Below, one piece after another: positions 26,469 to 38,200 of a DNA stretch of 64,000 bases; the stretch's first letter is position 1; every line of letters starts with the position of its first letter. Source of the DNA: Spongiimicrobium salis (lineage in GTDB: Bacteria; Bacteroidota; Bacteroidia; Flavobacteriales; Flavobacteriaceae); assembly GCF_043678055.1 (NCBI RefSeq), contig NZ_JBHEQA010000003.1:1-64000 (forward strand). Direction: 5' to 3'. Position numbers and translations under genes: made by a program. A model generated the notes under the pieces. The model was not told the DNA's origin and ran no database searches. It saw only the letters and a program-made list of their open reading frames with translations.

Positions 26469-27821
26469 TTAATTAAATGTTTTATTGGATTTCCGATATT
26501 CTCTTTTAATTGCCGTCATAAGATGGGCCATACTGATTTTCTTTTCTCCCTTACTGGCCGCTTTTATAGCACAGTACCTTACTACATTGATAATTTCCCC
26601 ACCAGACAACTCATAATCCCTAGCAATTTTATCCAAAACCTCTTTTCCTTCGATTATCGTAAAGATATCTCCTATCAATTTTTCCCACAACAGTTTGCGT
26701 TCTTTATATTTTGGTTTAGGGAAATGCACCGTGTTTTGAAAACGCCTTAAAAAAGCTTCATCAATATTATGCTGTAAATTAGTGGCTAGAATGACCAAGC
26801 CGTCAAATTCTTCAATACGCTGCAATAAATAGGCTACTTCTTGATTTGCATGACGATCATTGGAGGAATTACTCTGTGTACGTTTACTGAACAATGCATC
26901 TGCTTCATCAAAAAATAAGATCCAATTTTTGGCTTCTGCCTCGTCAAACAAACGACCTAGATTTTTCTCGGTCTCTCCAATATATTTGGAAACCACCATA
27001 GACAAATCTACTCTAAAAACCATTTTTTGGGTTGCTTTTCCCAAAAGGGTCGCGGCCAAAGTTTTTCCGGTTCCCGGGGCTCCATAAAACAAGACTTTGT
27101 ATCCAGGTTTTAGTGTTTTATGCAGCCCCCAATCGTCTAGAATTAAAGCGCTGTGTGTGAGCCAGTCTCCTATTTCTGTCAATTGTTCCTTAATATGTTG
27201 CTCTAAAATAAGATCTTCCCACTTCAATTTTGTATCGATCAAACGTGCAGGAAATTTAGAGTTATAGCTGGGAATATAGGATTTACCACTAATAATGGAA
27301 CTCAAATATTCTTGGGACAACCGTAATTTTTCATGCAATGAAATTGGATAATGGTCTGCTTTCAAAATGCCTTCCCTATAGAGCAGGTAGTTTTGATTTA
27401 TTTTAGCCATAAACTGGAGTCGAATGCCCAGATCATGCCCCCCTCCCAATAGAAAACAAGCCGTTTCCAAGGTTGGAACAAAACCATGAAACCCTTCCAC
27501 TTTAGCACCTCCAAATTCTGCATAAGGCGCATCGAAGTTCTTATCTTTGGTCAGGAATATTGCCAAGCTCTGTGGTTTTATATAGGGCGTAATGGCCAAA
27601 ATAAGGATCAAGCGTGCTTCAAAGTTCAAATCATAGGAACGAAGCAATCTATCGTATCCTGAATCCTCTTCAATGAGTGGCGGAGGTTGAATCTGGCTAA
27701 TGCTCGTATAACTGCTTTCGTTTTGAAAATATAATTCCATGGCAATAGCAATCACATTTTCCAACCAAGTAAGCTCATTTTGCAATGCTGACACCTGTAT
27801 ACCTTTCTTCTTTATCTCCAT
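26469..27821 (-). CDS. AAA+ ATPase of contractile injection system (Afp15-like)
   Basis: 450 residues from the ATG at 27821 (a GTG at 27875 is an in-frame alternative). A helical N-terminal region (about 1-215) precedes one AAA+ module with Walker A GAPGTGKT (about 247-254), Walker B ILFFDEAD (about 301-308), a sensor 1 segment near VILATNLQHNID and arginine-finger-type RRFQ. Extracellular injection systems carry such an ATPase, which is thought to help assembly; it is not a ClpV. The start overlaps the end of the tape-measure gene by about 10 nt, so translation is coupled. Confidence 0.9.
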   Translation of the reverse strand: MEIKKKGIQVSALQNELTWLENVIAIAMELYFQNESSYTSISQIQPPPLIEEDSGYDRLLRSYDLNFEARLILILAITPYIKPQSLAIFLTKDKNFDAPYAEFGGAKVEGFHGFVPTLETACFLLGGGHDLGIRLQFMAKINQNYLLYREGILKADHYPISLHEKLRLSQEYLSSIISGKSYIPSYNSKFPARLIDTKLKWEDLILEQHIKEQLTEIGDWLTHSALILDDWGLHKTLKPGYKVLFYGAPGTGKTLAATLLGKATQKMVFRVDLSMVVSKYIGETEKNLGRLFDEAEAKNWILFFDEADALFSKRTQSNSSNDRHANQEVAYLLQRIEEFDGLVILATNLQHNIDEAFLRRFQNTVHFPKPKYKERKLLWEKLIGDIFTIIEGKEVLDKIARDYELSGGEIINVVRYCAIKAASKGEKKISMAHLMTAIKREYRKSNKTFN

Positions 27822-30800
27822 ACTATTTCCAATAATTTTTTCATCCAACTCAACTTCAACACGCTTATGTTCCACGGAATCTGATCTAATAGCATATCAA
27901 ATGCCTTTTGTTCTACATGAAGCACATATTTATCTTCTTCCAGTACGATACGGCCATCCCTATTGAGAAAAGTTTCCCTGAGGCCTTCTATAGTCGTATT
28001 TCCTATAGCGGGCCAATTTGAGATCACCGCATCCAACATGCCATCGATTATTTGCATTTCGTCTTCCTTAAGCCCTTTTATTTGCTGTATGGGTTCATAA
28101 ATAGACTTTCCACATATAATTTTATTCAGTACGAGCTGATGTTCCTCTGTACTTGTATTTCCCCCCACCGCATACTGCAAACTTTCCATGCCTTTCTGAA
28201 GGCAAGATTCATCTTTAAACTGTTTATTTTCAAGTAAACCCAAACGCTCAAAAAGCATAGGAATATAAGGACCCAATAAAACCATTCCCGCATTGTGGAT
28301 ATAGATGGATTCCCCCAAGATTTCTTCTTCCATGACCTTCTTTTTTTCTTCAATTACTTCGATGTCCCTATTCTTTTCTTCACCGCCCATCAATCTTTTT
28401 ATATGCTCAACAATAACCATTTCCTTAGGATTCTTTACAAGAATTCCATGGATGATAGCTTGACCTTCTTTTTCCTTTAACACCTCTTTCATAGTATACA
28501 CAAGAAGCGAGACCCATTCATTTAACGCCCATGACTTGTGTTTTCCTAAGCCTATGGCAAAAAAAATCCGATCGGCAAAAACATGCCAGACATGGGTTTT
28601 TTGGGACATTGTTAATTTTTTGTTTATTTCTTCCAGAACACTCACAATCCGTACAAAACGTTCATTTTCTCTTGTATTTAAAAATAATTTTAGTACAGTA
28701 AGATGTGTCTTTTTGTGTAAGGAGGTAATAAATTGATCCCTGAAGGGTTGCTGTTTCAATTGAGAAAGCAGGTTTTGCGGATTGGTTTTATGTGTTTGCT
28801 TTAGAACAAGTACAATTTCTTTCTCTGAAAACGCTGTAGTTTTTCTACCTATCTCGGTAATAACTTCCATGAAATGCGTCCATTGACGTTCTTGCATTGA
28901 AGACATTTTTAAAGACATTACATCTGCCGGGAAACAAGCTTCCAATTTCTTTTTTCCTTGGGTACCTATGGCGCTCTTCTTAAGTTTGTCTCGAAACATT
29001 TGCCCCATATCATATGCCTTACATGTAGCATACGTAGACAACTCTTGCACGATTTGGATAAAGATCGTTTTCAGCGGTTTATTAAAATGTGCTATCGCAC
29101 TTTTAAGACTTAAATACCGTATTTCAATGGCATCCTGAGTGGACCCTCTACCAAATCCGCTTAAGTCTTCACGGAATACTTCTATCCATATTTCCTGTAC
29201 TTTCAAAAATAATTGACCCACTACAGGAGCAGCATAATGACATAGCAGTTCGTAATCTTTATCATCCAATATTCCGATAATTTTTCTTTTAAAGCTCGAT
29301 TTTGAAAACCAAGGTATTAGATGTTCTGGATATCCATTTAGGATCTCGGAAAAATAGATTGCAAGGATTTTCATGGAGTTACTTTCTGCCCACCATGGCA
29401 ATACACCTTGTGCGCAAAAAAAGGCGACCAGATCGCGTTTATACACGATATCAGGAATTTTCACCTGATTTTTCCTGCTTTCTTCCAAAACAATCTCCTC
29501 AAAAATTTCCTGAAGCAGTAGATGTTCCCTGCTATTATCTATATATTGACCAAGTTCTTTTACGGTTTTCGCAACACTAAGGTTATACTTATCGGCAAAT
29601 GCTAAAATCAACTGCCGCGCTTTCGTACTACTATTAACCATGGAATATTGATACAACTGAGCCGACAAGCGATTCACCAAAAACTGGTATGGTGGAACTA
29701 TGGGTATCTGCTGTCTTTCCCTAAAGGTACTAGGTTCTCCTTTACTCAACAGGACACTTGCTATTCCATTATAGAGTTTTTCATCCACAGTAAGTAAATC
29801 CAGTACGAACAGCATTTCGCCTAAAATATCAATTGGTTTTTCTCCCTTTTTTGCAAGTTCATCTCCATGTTTTCCCAACCACTTTACAATGTCTTCTTGG
29901 GTATAACCCACATTTTTTTTAATAATATCCAACAAATAAGAAGTCCACTGTAACACCATCTTTGAGTATCCCCTTTGACATAATTGTTCATGAAATTCTG
30001 TAATGCTCTCGCTGCCATTTGCTTTATAAAAAGGATAAAGTGATTTGGAAAACCCTAGGAAGGCAAAATCATTGACTTGGGCTTCTGAAATTGGGGTTTT
30101 CCTATTTTGAAAGCCGTCCACAAAACTTTTCATGGCATTTCTTCCGGGAACCCCTCCCAATCCTTCTGTATGGGCCAAAAGTTGTACAAATTCTGGGTCA
30201 ATTCCCAGTTTGCGTTGAACTTGTGATAGAAAAGCTTCAATTTCTTGATCATTGGTCATGTTATCCTTTCGAAAACAAACCTCCATCATTAACCTTCCTC
30301 GTTGCTTTTGTATCGTATTCAGCATCCTGGATTTTTTTTTGGAGTATTCCATTGATCCTGCACCTTGTTCCAAGAAGGATAAAAAATTGGAAATCGTTTT
30401 AGGTTCATACGTATCCATTAGCGTATTCAGAAAAGTATCGGGGAATTCCCGCTTTAAGCGGTAGGTAGAAGAGGTATCATTGCGCAAAACATTGAAAACT
30501 GAAACAAGGGCTTTTGGGCCTTTTTTTTCCAGATTTTCAAGAAGGTTATAAAGTTGATGTTTAGATGTAACGGATTGTCCCGTAGGGATCGCCCCGTACT
30601 TTAAATAGTACAAAAGGAGTTCAGCGGCACCCAACATATTGGCCTTGAAAGTTGTCTCGGACATCTGATGCCGCAGGGTACTATTTTTTTTGTTTTCATC
30701 TTCCCGCAAACTAAACAATATTCGCTCAAAATCAATCGCCGACCTTTGAGGTCCATTCTTCCGGGATATTCCACGGCACATCAACTGTAAGAGTGCTGCA

Positions 30801-31564
30801 TATCCAAAACCAAAACGCCTTGCTATGTTAAGTATCACATAGTGTAGAAAGTTTTTTCTATTGGAAAAATTGGTAACCTCTGTAAAAATATACGCCAATA
30901 CGATTTCCCACAAAACTTCCTTGAAGTTGCCCGAATTGGTATGCACCCATTTGTACTTCTTTTGTTGTATTTCTATGTGATTACGACAAGTATTGATGTA
31001 TTCCCCCTCATCCCGCACAACAGCTACAACAATACCTTCCAAAAAAGTAGTATTCATTTGGGCAATCATCCTCTTACGAATGTGTTCTTTTGTCCCATAT
31101 CGTTTTAAGATTTTCACCAATTCTTCCGGACTTTCCTGGAATAGCGTATTGAAAATATCCGTTGGACCTAGGTTATGGGCCGTATCCCATGGTAAATGTC
31201 CATATCGCAGGAAGAATTCAAACTGCTGTAAATTTCTATTGAACAACCGAATTCTTTTGCCTTTTTTTAGGGTATTCCCCTTGCTGTTGTTTTTAAAAAA
31301 ATTCTGCAAGGATTCTTCAATTCTGAGGGGCAGTTCCTTTTCAAAGTTATACGGAGAAAGGGTCCCAATATCCAAAGTAACCTCTTCAAACTGATCTAGG
31401 AAATCTATATCTGAATACGAATCCATTACCCGTTGAAGCACATTTTCAATCTCGTATTTTTGCAGCAAACTTACTTTTGATTGATATTTTTGGGCTTCAG
31501 ACGCCTTCTTCAAATCTATCTCATAACGTTGATTTTTAATGATATGTGTTTGCCCCTTCTTCAT
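27812..31564 (-). CDS. Injection-system tape measure protein (Afp14-like)
   Basis: 1250 residues from the ATG at 31564, whose first four bases overlap the stop of the upstream baseplate gene (ATGA). The opening MKKGQTHIIKNQRYEIDLKK fits the contractile-injection-system tape-measure family, and the position between the Afp12-like and ATPase genes is the standard one. It is mostly helical with many repeated short helical motifs (for example LLLYYLKYGAIPTG and FEFFLRYGHLPWD, which share a Y/F-x-YGxxP pattern). In related particles this protein sets tube length and fills the lumen. No membrane segments are seen. Confidence 0.87.
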   Translation of the reverse strand: MKKGQTHIIKNQRYEIDLKKASEAQKYQSKVSLLQKYEIENVLQRVMDSYSDIDFLDQFEEVTLDIGTLSPYNFEKELPLRIEESLQNFFKNNSKGNTLKKGKRIRLFNRNLQQFEFFLRYGHLPWDTAHNLGPTDIFNTLFQESPEELVKILKRYGTKEHIRKRMIAQMNTTFLEGIVVAVVRDEGEYINTCRNHIEIQQKKYKWVHTNSGNFKEVLWEIVLAYIFTEVTNFSNRKNFLHYVILNIARRFGFGYAALLQLMCRGISRKNGPQRSAIDFERILFSLREDENKKNSTLRHQMSETTFKANMLGAAELLLYYLKYGAIPTGQSVTSKHQLYNLLENLEKKGPKALVSVFNVLRNDTSSTYRLKREFPDTFLNTLMDTYEPKTISNFLSFLEQGAGSMEYSKKKSRMLNTIQKQRGRLMMEVCFRKDNMTNDQEIEAFLSQVQRKLGIDPEFVQLLAHTEGLGGVPGRNAMKSFVDGFQNRKTPISEAQVNDFAFLGFSKSLYPFYKANGSESITEFHEQLCQRGYSKMVLQWTSYLLDIIKKNVGYTQEDIVKWLGKHGDELAKKGEKPIDILGEMLFVLDLLTVDEKLYNGIASVLLSKGEPSTFRERQQIPIVPPYQFLVNRLSAQLYQYSMVNSSTKARQLILAFADKYNLSVAKTVKELGQYIDNSREHLLLQEIFEEIVLEESRKNQVKIPDIVYKRDLVAFFCAQGVLPWWAESNSMKILAIYFSEILNGYPEHLIPWFSKSSFKRKIIGILDDKDYELLCHYAAPVVGQLFLKVQEIWIEVFREDLSGFGRGSTQDAIEIRYLSLKSAIAHFNKPLKTIFIQIVQELSTYATCKAYDMGQMFRDKLKKSAIGTQGKKKLEACFPADVMSLKMSSMQERQWTHFMEVITEIGRKTTAFSEKEIVLVLKQTHKTNPQNLLSQLKQQPFRDQFITSLHKKTHLTVLKLFLNTRENERFVRIVSVLEEINKKLTMSQKTHVWHVFADRIFFAIGLGKHKSWALNEWVSLLVYTMKEVLKEKEGQAIIHGILVKNPKEMVIVEHIKRLMGGEEKNRDIEVIEEKKKVMEEEILGESIYIHNAGMVLLGPYIPMLFERLGLLENKQFKDESCLQKGMESLQYAVGGNTSTEEHQLVLNKIICGKSIYEPIQQIKGLKEDEMQIIDGMLDAVISNWPAIGNTTIEGLRETFLNRDGRIVLEEDKYVLHVEQKAFDMLLDQIPWNISVLKLSWMKKLLEIVWR

Positions 31565-34437
31565 GAATCGGATCCATTTTCTGTCCAATTTTGGAGTAAA
31601 GTGATAAGTTTATGAGCCTGCGCAACGCGAGTTTCTATAGACTCTTTCTGTTGTAATAGTGCCAACCATCTAAGGTATAATTCCTCAAATTGACACATAG
31701 TATTGAAGTCTTTCCAAAAAAAGCTTGAGGCGATATGAATGGGCATTTCCCCATACACGGTTTGTTCAAAAATACTTTTGAAGTTTTTGCTCTGAAAACG
31801 CACAGGCCAAGACGGCGCAACAAAACTCGTGCGAAAAGAGAAAAAATCTTCGTCCACTGCTTCTTCCCCAAAAAACACTTTGCAACCTATTGAAGCTTCC
31901 AATACTTCCTTTTCAACTTCTTGAATCCCATTTTTTATTCTTTGTATTTCCTCTATGGCTTCTTGCTCGGAGCGATATTCATTTCTTGAAATGGCCAGCA
32001 ATTTGTTCTTAGGAGTTTTGAGGTAGATCTTACCATTTCCTTTTTGTTCTTCCCAAATGAATTGCAATTTTCCGTTGCTCAACAAAGCCACAAGTTGCAA
32101 GACTCCATGATCTCTTTCCCTACAGGATGACAGTTGTGGTTGATGGATTTCCAAATGGGCTCCCTTAATTATCTTGGAAAAGTCCAGTTGAAATCCAAAA
32201 TAATCCCCGCTGTAAGGAGGAAGCAATAACAGGTGTTCCACGACAAAGAAACCTTCACTTTTTTGATTCAATGCCACTAGGAAATCGATAGCTTTTTTTA
32301 TTGCTGTTTTGGCAGCCCCCATACTCTTGGAAATATGGGCGATATTGGACTTTTGATCTCCCCGATGGTACATTACATAAAAAGTCGCTTCGTCCATAGT
32401 ATCTTGTTGAATGGTATAGTTCTTCCGGAGCACCCCATTTTTTAGGACCTCTTCCAATAAGGTTTCCTGAGCGCCAACGTAATGCATGGTATTGTATAAC
32501 TCTCCTTTTGTAGTGGTACTTATGCTAATTTCCTCTGTTTCTATAATATGTATCTCTCCTTCCGGAGTGTGTATATCTATCTCATTTACAATAAGCTTAA
32601 ATTCTCTGGATTCAGGTTTTGGAATCAGGTTTTGATCTATGATATTCTTCGTCAATGATTTGACACCCGCTAAATTGATTCCTAAAAGAATGGCTATTTT
32701 CCGAATGGTCCCCGGAAGATTCTTTAACTGTTCTTTTTCCGTTGATGCCACATCTAGCTGATGGTAATCAAAAGATCGGGCTCTATTGTAACTTATAGAT
32801 GCGTATTCCTTTATCATCCTTCGTTTGGCCCGCAGCAATTGCTTTTCAAATTTTTGAGAGGCCAAAGTTCCTCCATAACTATTGCTATTGATCTTCCTTA
32901 AGGAATAGGTTGGAAAAATCTCATCAAAGCGAGCCAATATATGATCTAGGACCGAATTAAAACGATCCATAGCCTGGGTATCGAAACGCTTGTTAAGACG
33001 TTGGAGCAATTGATTCCAATGCGCTTTAATTTCATCCGGATCCGTTTGATGTTTTGGTTTTTTAACCATATCAAGGAGGGTGTCGATATCCGGCACATTT
33101 TGGGTAAAATAAGAGCTTTTCTTTTCCTTTTCTACATCGTATAGGGCATGTACATTTTTCAATTGTGCCAAAAAATTAACCATTAGCTGATCAAATGGCA
33201 TCAAATATGCTTTCAATTGCTTTACCTGTGCCTTGCGCAAAGGCGGAGCATTCGTACCAATGCCCATTTCCCCTATCCCATATACCTGTGGGAATTGTTT
33301 TCGTAAAGGGTAATAGGCCATAAAATCCTGATAGTTCCCTTTTGGAATTGTCAACTCATTTAAGGAAGTAGAAGCTTTCCGAAAATCCCCATAATTCAAA
33401 GCTTGTATAAAAGCTAGTTGTTTTTTAGTCTCTTCTAAATCCGGGTTAAAGACAACCCCTGAATTTTCAAAAATCATTTCTTTGGTATCCTTAGGAAACA
33501 AAATAGTCGCCGTGGTATATTCAGGAATATTAAAAATATCTTTAATCTTAACGTCTTCCTTCGTCGCGGTATCCTTATAGCTCAAATAAAAATGAGGCAC
33601 TCCCTTCACTCCATGAATTGTAGTAATCAATGCTACAATTTCCGAAATCACAATTTGTTTACGAGGTTCTTGTAGGTCCTCATCCATAATGAATCCGCTG
33701 CTCAACAGAGGTCCATTAAAAATAGCATTTGTAGCCCTTTCTTGCTCTTTCAATTTCCAAAGGGAATAGTATTTTATTTCCGGAGCTAAATATTGATTGA
33801 TCTTATTGAAAATATTTGCCAAAATCTCTTCTCCTTTCACCTCATCGGAAAGCGTAATTTTAAATTGCATGGAAACATCCAGCGGTTTAAAAATCTCTGA
33901 ACTAAAGATATCTTCGCATAAATTTCGGTGTCGATGGTATACGTTTCTTACTTCTTTTCTAATTCTTATGTTATCTTCCTTTTCCTGCTCTTCATCTGTC
34001 CAGTAGGTGTACTTTTCGATAAGAACATGCAAAAGTCCTTTTGTATTTCGAATATGGTTATTGGCATTATCAATAGGATAAACCCATACATTTTTTACAT
34101 TGACAATTTTATCTATCCAGAGTTTTCGGTAATCGTTAAAAGTAATGGGGCCTGTGGTAAGTATGTCCGAAGCTGTAAAAAGACCATTGTCTCCCGATTG
34201 CAATGTTTCCCCTCTTTTTGAAATCAAAAGATCTTTGATAGGAGTTCTGGATTTATAGGCCAATTCCGTAAGCGTATAGGCAATATTTTCGAGCAAAGTT
34301 ACGCCAGGATCGTGTTCATTATAATCTGTCCACACCTCACCACAAAGCTTTTGAAGAATTTCCAATGCTTCCTGATGCAGGCTTTCGTATTCGCTTGCCT
34401 CCTTTTTTTTCCTGGAAATGTATCCCTGGCGCTCCAT
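31561..34437 (-). CDS. Baseplate wedge protein, Afp12-like
   Basis: 958 residues. The N-terminal WTDYNEHDPGVTLLENIAYTLTELAYKSR is the signature I associate with Afp12/Pvc12-type wedge proteins, which bridge sheath and baseplate. The rest is a mix of beta-rich and helical stretches without recognised enzymatic motifs. It starts 7 bp after the fibre-like gene and overlaps the tape measure gene by 4 bp. Length is in the range for this component. Confidence 0.85.
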   Translation of the reverse strand: MERQGYISRKKKEASEYESLHQEALEILQKLCGEVWTDYNEHDPGVTLLENIAYTLTELAYKSRTPIKDLLISKRGETLQSGDNGLFTASDILTTGPITFNDYRKLWIDKIVNVKNVWVYPIDNANNHIRNTKGLLHVLIEKYTYWTDEEQEKEDNIRIRKEVRNVYHRHRNLCEDIFSSEIFKPLDVSMQFKITLSDEVKGEEILANIFNKINQYLAPEIKYYSLWKLKEQERATNAIFNGPLLSSGFIMDEDLQEPRKQIVISEIVALITTIHGVKGVPHFYLSYKDTATKEDVKIKDIFNIPEYTTATILFPKDTKEMIFENSGVVFNPDLEETKKQLAFIQALNYGDFRKASTSLNELTIPKGNYQDFMAYYPLRKQFPQVYGIGEMGIGTNAPPLRKAQVKQLKAYLMPFDQLMVNFLAQLKNVHALYDVEKEKKSSYFTQNVPDIDTLLDMVKKPKHQTDPDEIKAHWNQLLQRLNKRFDTQAMDRFNSVLDHILARFDEIFPTYSLRKINSNSYGGTLASQKFEKQLLRAKRRMIKEYASISYNRARSFDYHQLDVASTEKEQLKNLPGTIRKIAILLGINLAGVKSLTKNIIDQNLIPKPESREFKLIVNEIDIHTPEGEIHIIETEEISISTTTKGELYNTMHYVGAQETLLEEVLKNGVLRKNYTIQQDTMDEATFYVMYHRGDQKSNIAHISKSMGAAKTAIKKAIDFLVALNQKSEGFFVVEHLLLLPPYSGDYFGFQLDFSKIIKGAHLEIHQPQLSSCRERDHGVLQLVALLSNGKLQFIWEEQKGNGKIYLKTPKNKLLAISRNEYRSEQEAIEEIQRIKNGIQEVEKEVLEASIGCKVFFGEEAVDEDFFSFRTSFVAPSWPVRFQSKNFKSIFEQTVYGEMPIHIASSFFWKDFNTMCQFEELYLRWLALLQQKESIETRVAQAHKLITLLQNWTENGSDS

Positions 34438-34444
34438 CTGTTAT

Positions 34445-35206
34445 TTACTCGTTCTTATTAAAAAAATTCAAGGTATCGGTATCCCATAATTTGGTCATAT
34501 AGAAGTTTATATGATGTCCTACACCATAGTCCGAACGTGTTTTTACTTCCAATTTAAAATTCTTGATTTTCCCACTAAATCGAATAGCGATCTTGTTCCA
34601 GAACCAACCATAATGGGCTTGCGTTCTACGAATTCTGTGATGCGACCGTCCGAACGTACTCAGGGCATGCGCATGTAGTAGTGCGTATTTGCCCGTATTC
34701 TTTTTCCCTACCTGGGCCAGGACTTCAAAGGCCACACAACCATTCAGTTCATCTGCAATAGTATGCCAATTGCCATCTGCACGTACAGAGCCCAATTTAT
34801 AGGTCCCTATACGCGCGTTCATTCCCAGGGTTCCATTTACTTCCAATTGGGTTCTTGGAGTTTCTGTCCCAATACCTATGGCTCCAGATTTCTGGAAATA
34901 CATAGCAGTAGTACTGTTCTCTTTAGCTGTAGGAGTCAAAATAGATAGCCCCTTGTCACCGCTTTGATTTAAAGCAATACTCCATTCTGCCAATTCGTCC
35001 TCAATATTGTCATAAAAACTAATCAAATGATCAGATTCCTTGCCTTGTGGAGATAAAATCAATCCATCTTCCGGTGTTTTGGATATCCCATCGTCTATTT
35101 TGTTGACCATGGAATCTATTAAACTGGCAAAATTACTTTCTTTGGGCCTTGCACCGGCACTGAAGAACGCTTTTAAGCTATTTCTATCCAATAGTTTTAT
35201 TTTCAT
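34445..35206 (-). CDS. Fibre-like / putative receptor-binding protein of the injection system
   Basis: 253 residues. After an N-terminal attachment-like region (MKIKLLDRNSLKAFFSAGARPKE, about 1-40), a segment reads GAIGIGTETPRTQLEVNGTL (about 110-130), the beta-repeat motif common at the start of phage tail-fibre and pectate-lyase-like tip domains. The C-terminal 120 residues (from about WHTIADELNGCVAFEVLAQV) are beta-rich with many His/Arg/Trp residues and could be the binding head. It sits between the two large baseplate genes. A role in target recognition is an inference. Confidence 0.6.
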   Translation of the reverse strand: MKIKLLDRNSLKAFFSAGARPKESNFASLIDSMVNKIDDGISKTPEDGLILSPQGKESDHLISFYDNIEDELAEWSIALNQSGDKGLSILTPTAKENSTTAMYFQKSGAIGIGTETPRTQLEVNGTLGMNARIGTYKLGSVRADGNWHTIADELNGCVAFEVLAQVGKKNTGKYALLHAHALSTFGRSHHRIRRTQAHYGWFWNKIAIRFSGKIKNFKLEVKTRSDYGVGHHINFYMTKLWDTDTLNFFNKNE

Positions 35207-35224
35207 AGGTAAGGTATATAAGGT

Positions 35225-38200
35225 TTATTCTATTTTAAAAGTCAATATGCTATGATCACCCGGAGTAGGTTTTTGATCATCCTTTAGTTTTTCTTCTGAC
35301 AACTCCGCCTCCCCATTCTTAACATCATCATTATTTTCACCATTATTATTTCCATCATCCTTTTCAATGATATAGTCCACGCCCACTTGAAGGTTTTGTG
35401 TCTCTATTTCTTCCATCGTTCCTTCTTCCAAAATTGTGGGTAGAAAAATATTATGTCTTGTTTCTGGAGTCAAAATGGCCCATGGGGTCGTAGGTTTCAC
35501 TTCACTGTTCTCAAGATGGGTTTTCAAGCTAAACTTATTGATGCCACGCTTTACAATATGTTCAATATCCAGATTCTTTACTGATTTTATATAAGGCAGA
35601 TGTTCTATATGACTCACGAGCATTCTGGGCACTACTGTGGCCCCAATCCCCATTACGGCAGTTTCTCCTGTAAGGGTAAGGGGACTCAAATATTCATTTA
35701 TAACGGTATTGAGTTTATTCATGTAATAGCCCCCCATATCCTTTTCCTCAAACTCCACAACACAATTAACCAATACCCATTCAACGCTAGGGTTTCTCAC
35801 TTCAACATTGATGAAAGAATTGCATTTTGTTCTAATAAATGCTTCCATTCTGTACAATTCATCCACATTAAAATACCAATGATGGTGATAGGCCCATTTT
35901 TCTCCCAAAACGACAAGGGTTACTTCTCCAGCAAGCGGATTAAAATCCTTATCTAAATTTGTGCACTTCACTACTTCTACTTCATGAAAGTATTGTAACA
36001 GCAATTGTTCATAATCTTTTAAGGTAACCGCCCTATCCTTGTGCCGTAATCGCTGGCTGACCCTGGTATAAAATTGTTCGGGTGTTCCTGCCAATTTTCC
36101 GCCATAAGAAGCCGCTGGTTGTATGAGCTGTTTTATGCCCGATATCTTATTTTTTAATTTGTTAATAGTCCCCGCGGGAAGCTGTTTCCCAATAACCTCT
36201 TCAGATTCATCCATACAACTGGCCGTTACGGCATTGGGATACAAATGGGTAATTACGGGGTAAATATAAGCATCGGCCTTAGCCATAATACGCAATTCAT
36301 ATATCCCATTTTCTTGAGGTTGTATGGCATTGGGAAGCACCAATTCTATGATACCCGAATTTGTCAATTGCCCTGTACCATCCGAAATAATATGTTTTTT
36401 ATCCAAGGTTTCCCAACGATCTGCTGTTTTGTACTGGAGACATACATTGCCCTGCTGTCTATTATGTTCCGGATGTACATTCCACAAATCAAAATACATG
36501 GATATGGTCGTTTGAGGTTCAATTCCAGTCAAGTCAATATAAAGGTATCCCTCCCCTTCAAAACTCGGCACCATGGTATTTTTGAACACTTTGCTATCAC
36601 TTATTATTTTGCGTGTTCCAAAAGGTGTTATATGAACAAAATCTCCCAATAATGTCCCTGAACTATCTGAACTGGAGAAAGATTTATTGAAATACATAAC
36701 ATCATTAGCGCTATAATCCAAACTTAGCTCCTTCACTTTAGGAACAAAGGGGCGTCTTGGTAGCGGAAGCATTTCTTTATGTTTTGCGTTATGCATGGCC
36801 ACCTCCATATAGTTCTTTTGAAACAGATCATGGCCAAAGGCATATTCTGGAGTGTGAAGCATTAAACGTATAAATCCGCTTTCTGTATGCACATTAAATG
36901 TGAGAGGATCCTTTATGTTAAAATTCCTAGAGAACTCAAAAGGCCCCATCTCTTTTACTTCTATTTCTCGTTTAGAAACTACGATGGAGGTATCATAACC
37001 TTCAGGGCTCAGACAAGTTTCTGTTTCAAATAAATCAACAAGATGTCCATCCTTTGGATTCTCCGGAAACCAGAAGCCATTAGACAAGGCTTGTATTGCC
37101 ACTTTAAAGGAAGTATTATCAAAATCTTCGGCATATGCCTCATAGTAGGTTTCAAAACCTCCATAGTTCCTTGGTATATTGTCCCATTCAATATGTATGT
37201 TGAAGTCCTTTATGGCTTTTTTGAACAACTCACTCTTTCCTATCATCAGATATCCCCCCACGGAAGGAGAAGGTCCAAAAAGATCAAATGACTTGGCTAA
37301 GGGCATTTTACCAATATTGTTATATAGCGTAAGGTTTTTGATTCCACTCACCGCTACATCGAGTTCAATGGAATACAACTCCATACCCCTAAAAAAAGAA
37401 TACGCATATATTGGGGCATATTCATCCAACAACACTTTCACCATAGGCCATTTTGAATGTTGCGCTTCCGATACCAAAGAAGCCATTGGTGGAGCACTGA
37501 TACCCAATACAAATTGTAAGCAAAAACTATGTTGGTCCGGATTTATGGAAAGTTCGTAAGACGTTACAGATTCCCATCCTTTTATACTGGTATAGCCTAC
37601 TTTAAAACTCTTTTCAAACACCTTATTAAAAGCAATATCCAAAGGCACTTTTTCATTATTCACAATCTCTTGCAGCAACTTCCAGAAAATGCCGTTCCAA
37701 GATTCTTCTTCAAATACAAAGGTTATAGAAATGCTACGTCTTCCATCTTCCAAAGACAATATTGGCGCTCCAATCATACATCCAATATCTGCAGTGCTTT
37801 CCTTCGTGATTTCGGAAGTGATCAGAATATCCTGATCGGCGCCAAATAAGGGCCACTTTTTTTTCGCCATTCCTTTCTTACTGTTCAGCGGAATTTCTCT
37901 TTTTAAAACATTGGAAACAATAGGGCGATCAGTGCCAACTTGTATATACGGATTCTTATTAAAATAAAGCGTTCGCAATGCTGTTATGCGAATGGGATTT
38001 GCCAAAATGGGTTTTTCTGTATGAAAAAAAACGTCTTTATTACTTCCAAATAGTTTTCCGGCCGAAAGGGATGTTTCTTGTGGAATTTCAATATCCTTTG
38101 CGCCAGATGCCACTTCAAAACAAATGACCGCGGTAGTAGAAATACCTTCATCCAAAGTCTGTCTCAGTACATCTTCATAGTAAAAATCCAGATGACGTTG

